Shown piece after piece: positions 60,186 to 64,000 of a stretch of 64,000 bases of DNA; within the stretch, counting starts at the first letter, position 1; each line of letters opens with the position of its first letter. Below the pieces are notes generated by a model. The model had not been told where the DNA came from. It ran no database searches and saw only the letters and a program-made list of their open reading frames with translations. Where the stretch lies: the NCBI RefSeq assembly GCF_900188105.1, contig NZ_FZNP01000003.1, positions 124,001-188,000 of the forward strand, written 5' to 3'. Position numbers and translations under genes: made by a program. This stretch comes from Actinomadura mexicana. GTDB taxonomy: Bacteria; Actinomycetota; Actinomycetes; Streptosporangiales; Streptosporangiaceae.

Positions 60186-60667
60186 TCAGGGCGATGGCGG
60201 TCACCGTCTCCAACCGCGCCGCGGCGGGCCTCTACGAGGACAGGTCCGGCCCCGTGATGGTCGAGATGCTGGAGGACATCGGCTGCCAGGTGGACGGCCC
60301 CGTCGTCGTCCCGGACGGCGAACCGGTCACCGGGGTCCTGCGCGACGCGGTCGCCGCCGGCTACGACGTCGTCGTCACGTCCGGCGGGACCGGCCTCACC
60401 CCCACCGACCAGACCCCCGAGATGACCCGGCCGGTCATCGAACGGGAGGTTCCGGGCATCGCCGAGGCCATCCGGCTGGAGGGCCGCGGGAAGGTCCCCG
60501 CCGCGATCCTGTCGCGCGGCCTCGCCGGCATCGCGGGCCGCACCCTCATCGTCAACCTGCCCGGCTCGACCGGCGGCGTCCGCGACGGCATGACCGTCCT
60601 CGCCCGCGTCCTGCCCCACGCGGTCGACCAGATCAACGGGGGCGACCACCCCCGCCCGCAGGGCTAG
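60182..60667 (+). CDS. Molybdenum cofactor biosynthesis protein, MogA/MoaB family
   Basis: A 161-residue trimeric MoaB/Mog-type protein that adenylates molybdopterin before metal insertion. The MPT-binding signature is VVTSGGTGLTPTDQTPEMT, followed by AAILSRGLAGIAGRTLIVNLPGSTGG. GTG 60182 overlaps the moaC stop. Last gene of the galU-moe-moaC-mog group; no clear terminator follows before the convergent deoR gene at 60740. Confidence 0.94.
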
Positions 60668-60739
60668 AACCGCCCCCGCCGCGCGACCGCCCTGCCGCGG
60701 GGGGACCGGAAGGGACCACCCCGCGATCATCGAGCCCGG

Positions 60740-61525
60740 CTACGCCCGGATGACGTGGACGCCGGCCTCGGTGAAGGCGGCGAGTTCGGACTCGGGCGCC
60801 GTCGCATCCGTCACCAGGACGTCGATCTCGTCGGTGCCGCAGATGCGGGCGAACGCGCGGTGGCCGACCTTGGAGCCGTCCGCCACCACGACCACCCGGT
60901 CGGCGCGCTCGGCCATCAGCCGGTTCACGACCGCCTCGCCCTCGTTGTGGCAGGTCGCGCCGTGCCGCGCGGTCACCCCGTTCACCCCGATGACCGTTAC
61001 GTCCAGCGTCACGTGGTCGAAGATGCCGGTGGCGAGCGGCCCGGTCAGCTCGTAGGACTGCGGCCGCGGCACCCCGCCCGTCAGGACGATCTTCACGTGC
61101 GGCCGGACGGCCAGCTCGTTGCCGATGTTCAGCGCGTTCGTCACGATCGTGATCGCCGGGGTCGGCCCCTCGGCGTGCAGGTCGGCGCGCGTGGCGAGGA
61201 CCCGGGCGACCTCCGAGGTCGTCGTCCCGCCGTTCAGCCCGATGATCGACCCCGGTTCGGCCAGCTCCGCGGCCGCCGCCGCGATCCGCTGTTTCTCCGA
61301 CGCGTGCCGCGCCGCCTTGTACCGCAGCGGCAGGTCGTAGCTGACGCTCTGCGCGACGGCGCCGCCGCGGGTGCGGGTCAGCATCTGCTGCTGCGCCAGC
61401 TGGTCGAAGTCGCGGCGGATCGTCGCGGCCGACACCCCCATGCGCAGGGACGCCTCCTCGACGGTCAGCCGCCCGGCGCCCGCGAGCAGTTCGAGCAGCC
61501 CGTTCCAGCGCTCGTGCCGGGTCAC
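60740..61525 (-). CDS. DeoR/GlpR-family sugar-responsive regulator
   Basis: A 261-residue regulator. An N-terminal DeoR helix-turn-helix (TRHERWNGLLELLAGAGRLTVEEASLRMGVSAATIRRDFDQLAQQQ) is followed by a sugar-phosphate isomerase-like effector domain (LNGGTTTSEVARVL, VTNALNIGNELAV, VVVADGSKVGHRAFARI). It is divergent from nagA, so an amino-sugar phosphate effector is likely. GTG 61525 is favoured because AAGGGGG precedes it; ATG 61573 would add 16 non-conserved residues. Confidence 0.9.
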   Translation of the reverse strand: MTRHERWNGLLELLAGAGRLTVEEASLRMGVSAATIRRDFDQLAQQQMLTRTRGGAVAQSVSYDLPLRYKAARHASEKQRIAAAAAELAEPGSIIGLNGGTTTSEVARVLATRADLHAEGPTPAITIVTNALNIGNELAVRPHVKIVLTGGVPRPQSYELTGPLATGIFDHVTLDVTVIGVNGVTARHGATCHNEGEAVVNRLMAERADRVVVVADGSKVGHRAFARICGTDEIDVLVTDATAPESELAAFTEAGVHVIRA

Positions 61526-61629
61526 ACCGGCCCCCTTTCCTGCGGGTGGACGGGAGTCCGGGGAGGTGGTCATCCGCGGAGTCTAGCCGTGCGCGCCCCT
61601 GGCCCTACCTGAGCGTTGCGGCCATGGAA

Positions 61630-61652
61630 CAATCAGGATCGATCATATGCGT
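61630..61652. promoter_or_regulatory. Possible DeoR/nagA operator
   Basis: CAATCA and CGATCA lie as direct repeats at about 61630 and 61640, 10 bp apart, within the least GC-rich part of the deoR-nagA gap. DeoR-type regulators often bind repeats of this kind. Weak evidence. Confidence 0.25.
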
Positions 61653-61668
61653 GCACAGAGAGGATTCC

Positions 61669-62805
61669 ATGGCGAAGCCGGCCGGCGACGGCGCCGTTTC
61701 CCTGGCCAACGCGCGGATCGTCCTCCCGGACGGCGTCCGCGACGGTGCCCTCCACATCGCCGGCGGCACGATCGCGGCCGGCCCCGCGCCCGGCTCCGGC
61801 GAAGTGATCGACCTCGCCGGACGGCACGTCGTGCCCGGCTTCGTGGACATGCACGTCCACGGCGGCGCGGGCGCCTCCTACCAGCTCGGACGCGCGGACG
61901 AGGCCCGCCGGGCCGCCTCCTTCCACCTCGCGCACGGCACCACCACCACGATGGCGAGCCTCGTCACCGGCGACCCGGAGGAACTGGCCGGCGCCGTCGA
62001 GGGCCTGGCCGACCTCGCCGCCGACGGCGTGATCGCGGGCGTCCACCTGGAGGGCCCCTACCTGGCCCGCGCGCGCTGCGGCGCGCACGACCCCGCGCTG
62101 CTGCGCGACCCGGACCCCGCCGAGTTCCGCCGCCTCGTCCGCCTCGGCCGCGGGCACGTCCGCATGATCACTCTCGCGCCCGAGCTGCCGGGCGCCCTCG
62201 ACCTCGTCCGGGAGGCGGTGGACGCGGGCGTGATCGCGGCCGTCGGCCACACCGACGGCTCAGGCCGGGCGGCCCGGGCGGCGTTCGACGCGGGCGCGCG
62301 CGTGGCGACGCACCTGTTCAACGCGATGCGACCGCTGCACCACCGCGAGGGCGGGCCGGTCGCCGCCGCCCTGAACGACCCCCGGGTCACCGTGGAGCTG
62401 ATCAACGACGGCGTCCACGTGGAGCCCGCCGTGGCCCGCCTGGTGTTCGCCGCCACGCCCCGCGCCGCGCTCATCACCGACGCGATGGCCGCCGCCGGGA
62501 TGGGCGACGGCGACTACCGCCTCGGCGTGATGGACGTCGAGGTCCGCGACGGCCGCGCCGTCCTCGCGGGCGGGACGTCCATCGCGGGCAGCACGATCAC
62601 CATGGCGGACGCCTTCCGCCGCGCCGTCGCCGACGTCGGCCTGCCGATCGAGCGCGCCGCCGAGGCCGCGTCCCTCACCCCGGCGCGCGCTCTCGGCATC
62701 GACGCGCGTGTCGGGTCACTGGAGCCCGGCAAGGACGCCGACCTGGTCGTCCTGGACGATGACCTGCGCGTCGACTGGGTGATGAGACGGGGCCGGCGCC
62801 TGTGA
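61669..62805 (+). CDS. nagA: N-acetylglucosamine-6-phosphate deacetylase
   Basis: A 378-residue amidohydrolase that removes acetate from GlcNAc-6-P in amino-sugar use and wall recycling. Metal site: HVHGG near residue 60, HLEGPYLA, then GHTDGSGRAARAAFDAGARVATHLFNAM with the metal histidines. The catalytic Asp is in LITDAMAAAGMGDG. The C-terminal beta-sandwich ends LEPGKDADLVVLDDDLRVDWVM. ATG 61669 has GAGAGG with 5-nt spacing. No nagB follows. The divergent DeoR regulator probably represses it. Confidence 0.94.
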   Translation: MAKPAGDGAVSLANARIVLPDGVRDGALHIAGGTIAAGPAPGSGEVIDLAGRHVVPGFVDMHVHGGAGASYQLGRADEARRAASFHLAHGTTTTMASLVTGDPEELAGAVEGLADLAADGVIAGVHLEGPYLARARCGAHDPALLRDPDPAEFRRLVRLGRGHVRMITLAPELPGALDLVREAVDAGVIAAVGHTDGSGRAARAAFDAGARVATHLFNAMRPLHHREGGPVAAALNDPRVTVELINDGVHVEPAVARLVFAATPRAALITDAMAAAGMGDGDYRLGVMDVEVRDGRAVLAGGTSIAGSTITMADAFRRAVADVGLPIERAAEAASLTPARALGIDARVGSLEPGKDADLVVLDDDLRVDWVMRRGRRL

Positions 62806-62887
62806 CGGCGGTGGCCGAACGTCCCGCGTGCCCGATTTCTCGGGGACGATATGGCGTTCGGACATCCGACCAGGGAATCATGGAACC

Positions 62888-63517
62888 GTGGAACGTTTGC
62901 GGGGATGGCCGGTCACCCTGACCGAGGGCCCTGTTGGGCTGCGCCCGCTGCGGCACCGCGACGCCGCCGTCTGGCGCGAGCTGCGGGTCCGCAACGCCGA
63001 CTGGCTCCGCCCCTGGGAGCCCACCAACCCCGAGACGCCGCTGTTCCGCAGCGGCCTCGGGCCGTACGTCAGCATGGTCCACACCATGCGCCGCGAGGCC
63101 CGCCACGGCCTCGCCCTCCCGTGGGTGGTCACCCACGAGGACGATTTCGCCGGGCAGCTCACCATCGGCGCGGTCGTCTGGGGTTCGGCGCGGTCCGCGC
63201 AGATCGGCTACTGGGTCGACAGGCGCGTCGCCGGCCGCGGCGTCATTCCCACCGCCGTCGCCCTCGCCGTCGACCACTGTTTCTTCACCGTCGGCCTGCA
63301 CCGCCTCGAAGCCAATATCCGTCCGGAGAACACCGCGAGCCGCCGCGTCGTCGAAAAACTCGGATTCCGCGAAGAGGGAATTCGGCGCCGCCATCTGCAC
63401 ATCGACGGCGCCTGGCGCGACCACATCTGCTATGCCCTCACCGTCGAGGACGTCCCCGGTGGCCTGCGCGCCCGCTGGCTGGCAGACCGGAAACAGGCAT
63501 TTCCCCGGCGCACCTGA
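62888..63517 (+). CDS. GNAT acetyltransferase, RimJ-like
   Basis: A 209-residue GNAT enzyme of the RimJ/RimL type. It begins ERLRGWPVTLTEGPVGLRPLRHRDAAVWRELR and has YWVDRRVAGRGVIPTAVALAVDHCFFTVGLHRLEANIRPENTASRRVVEKLGFREEG, the acetyl-CoA-binding and dimer regions of the family. It would acetylate a protein N-terminal amine, though the target is unknown. A gene of this type commonly lies between moeA/glp and sepX/glpR in actinobacteria. GTG 62888 has little Shine-Dalgarno support. Confidence 0.9.
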   Translation: MERLRGWPVTLTEGPVGLRPLRHRDAAVWRELRVRNADWLRPWEPTNPETPLFRSGLGPYVSMVHTMRREARHGLALPWVVTHEDDFAGQLTIGAVVWGSARSAQIGYWVDRRVAGRGVIPTAVALAVDHCFFTVGLHRLEANIRPENTASRRVVEKLGFREEGIRRRHLHIDGAWRDHICYALTVEDVPGGLRARWLADRKQAFPRRT

Positions 63518-63732
63518 GCGGCCCATGACTTTCCCACCGTAAGAATCCTGCGATCGAGAAGTCCCGGCAAACGGAGAGTAACGGCGAGATCGATCTCGCG
63601 ACACACCGTCCCTTATGCTCGTCAACCTCTGACAGCCCCTCGTACCGTGCGGGGCGTGACCCTGCTCCCATTGCACGTTCGCGCGCCGAAAGTCGGCCCG
63701 CCCGGCGAGCGTGCCCTGGAACGGTGGGGCCG
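63518..63732. other. Intergenic region upstream of the SepX/GlpR-like gene
   Basis: This 215-bp gap is less GC-rich than its surroundings and may hold the promoter for the last gene. I see no clear hairpin or dyad apart from the short palindrome GATCGATC at about 63590. Confidence 0.3.
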
Positions 63733-64000
63733 ATGAGCAGCGCCGTCCTTTACCTTGCGATCGTCGCCGTCTGGGCCGTCGTCCTGGTACCCATGTGGCT
63801 GCGCCGCGACACCGAGACCACGGGGATCTCCCGCCTCCTCCACAAGCGTCCCGACGAGCCCGTCGCCGAAGACGAGGCCGGTGAGGAGGAGACGCTCCGC
63901 GAGGAGGAGGTCCCCCCGCCGCGCCGCCCGGCGAGCCGCGCCACCGTCATCGCCCGGCGCCGCCGCCGCACCACCGGCCTCGCGGCGCTGCTCCTCACCT
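63733..64000 (+). CDS. SepX/GlpR-like membrane protein (5' part only)
   Basis: The first 89 codons of a gene running past the window end. ATG 63733 gives a protein beginning MSSAVLYLAIVAVWAVVLVPMWLRRD, one membrane helix followed by a conserved-looking basic W-L-R-R-D segment. An acidic stretch (residues about 41-62, rich in Glu and Asp) and an Arg-rich stretch leading into a second hydrophobic segment follow. This layout and its position after galU, moeA and rimJ match the actinobacterial SepX/GlpR proteins, which help place FtsZ and septa. Identification rests on context and N-terminal shape, since most of the protein is outside. Confidence 0.7.
   Translation, partial: MSSAVLYLAIVAVWAVVLVPMWLRRDTETTGISRLLHKRPDEPVAEDEAGEEETLREEEVPPPRRPASRATVIARRRRRTTGLAALLLT

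Overview
The window is a very GC-rich, densely packed actinobacterial chromosome segment. GC at third codon positions is close to saturation, GTG starts are frequent, same-strand genes often overlap by ATGA or GTGA, and typical actinomycete families are present: a DUF397 protein, an XRE/DUF5753 regulator, an AfsR/SARP regulator, an SAV2177-type methyltransferase, a SepX/GlpR-like membrane protein and a latex-clearing protein. Together these suggest a filamentous actinomycete, perhaps Actinomadura or another member of Thermomonosporaceae. That assignment is inference from gene content. I see no rRNA, CRISPR array, insertion sequence or prophage. There is one tRNA gene (Arg, anticodon CCT).

Layout. 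1-10 kb: the end of a DUF397 gene pair, a receptor-type Ser/Thr kinase, TetR and PadR regulators, pyruvate carboxylase, a second TetR regulator and an RpoD-like sigma factor. 9.4-14.3 kb: an Hsp20/MerR heat-shock pair, a secreted beta-lactamase-fold hydrolase, and a PLP dehydratase divergent from an FAD monooxygenase, with repeated hairpins between them. 14.3-21.3 kb: regulators, namely an ECF42-type sigma factor with its DGPF partner, an XRE/DUF5753 protein, a RibD-like reductase and a large SARP-NB-ARC-TPR regulator. 21.3-29 kb: a 19-bp tandem repeat, then a four-gene ABC operon of two FtsX-like permeases and two ATPases. 29-31.6 kb: a three-gene operon encoding the two halves of a Tm-1-like protein plus a cupin. 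31.6-39.5 kb: a ROK regulator divergent from an MFS transporter, an ECF41-type sigma factor with an NDH-2-like oxidoreductase, a secreted protein, a YchJ protein, a methyltransferase, a decayed M1 peptidase and a GNAT enzyme. 39.8-42.6 kb: a NarL-type response regulator convergent with a tandem-duplicated histidine kinase. 42.8-46.4 kb: an epoxide hydrolase and a rubber oxygenase (lcp) with a divergent TetR regulator. 46.4-47.4 kb: an odd 18 x 15-bp repeat array, several hairpins and tRNA-Arg. 47.5-57.5 kb: a membrane protein, a VanY-like peptidase, MscL, MTA phosphorylase with a SAF protein, an MMPL transporter, an FmdB protein, a K+/H+ antiporter, a hydroxyacid dehydrogenase and 5-FCL. 57.5-64 kb: galU-moeA/glp-moaC-mog, then an inserted deoR/nagA pair, then rimJ and the start of a SepX/GlpR-like gene.

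How genes work together. Several modules carry their own predicted control sites. The ECF42 and ECF41 sigma factors each sit beside a sequence matching the published promoter of their group. The 2.3 kb TetR, the MerR/Hsp20 pair and the lcp/TetR pair have dyads in the expected promoter regions. The galU-to-sepX stretch resembles the conserved actinobacterial neighbourhood in which a gephyrin-like MoeA (Glp) partners with a membrane receptor for cell division. The least explained items are the 15-bp repeat array at 46.6-46.9 kb, the split Tm-1 operon and the pseudokinase-kinase fusion.
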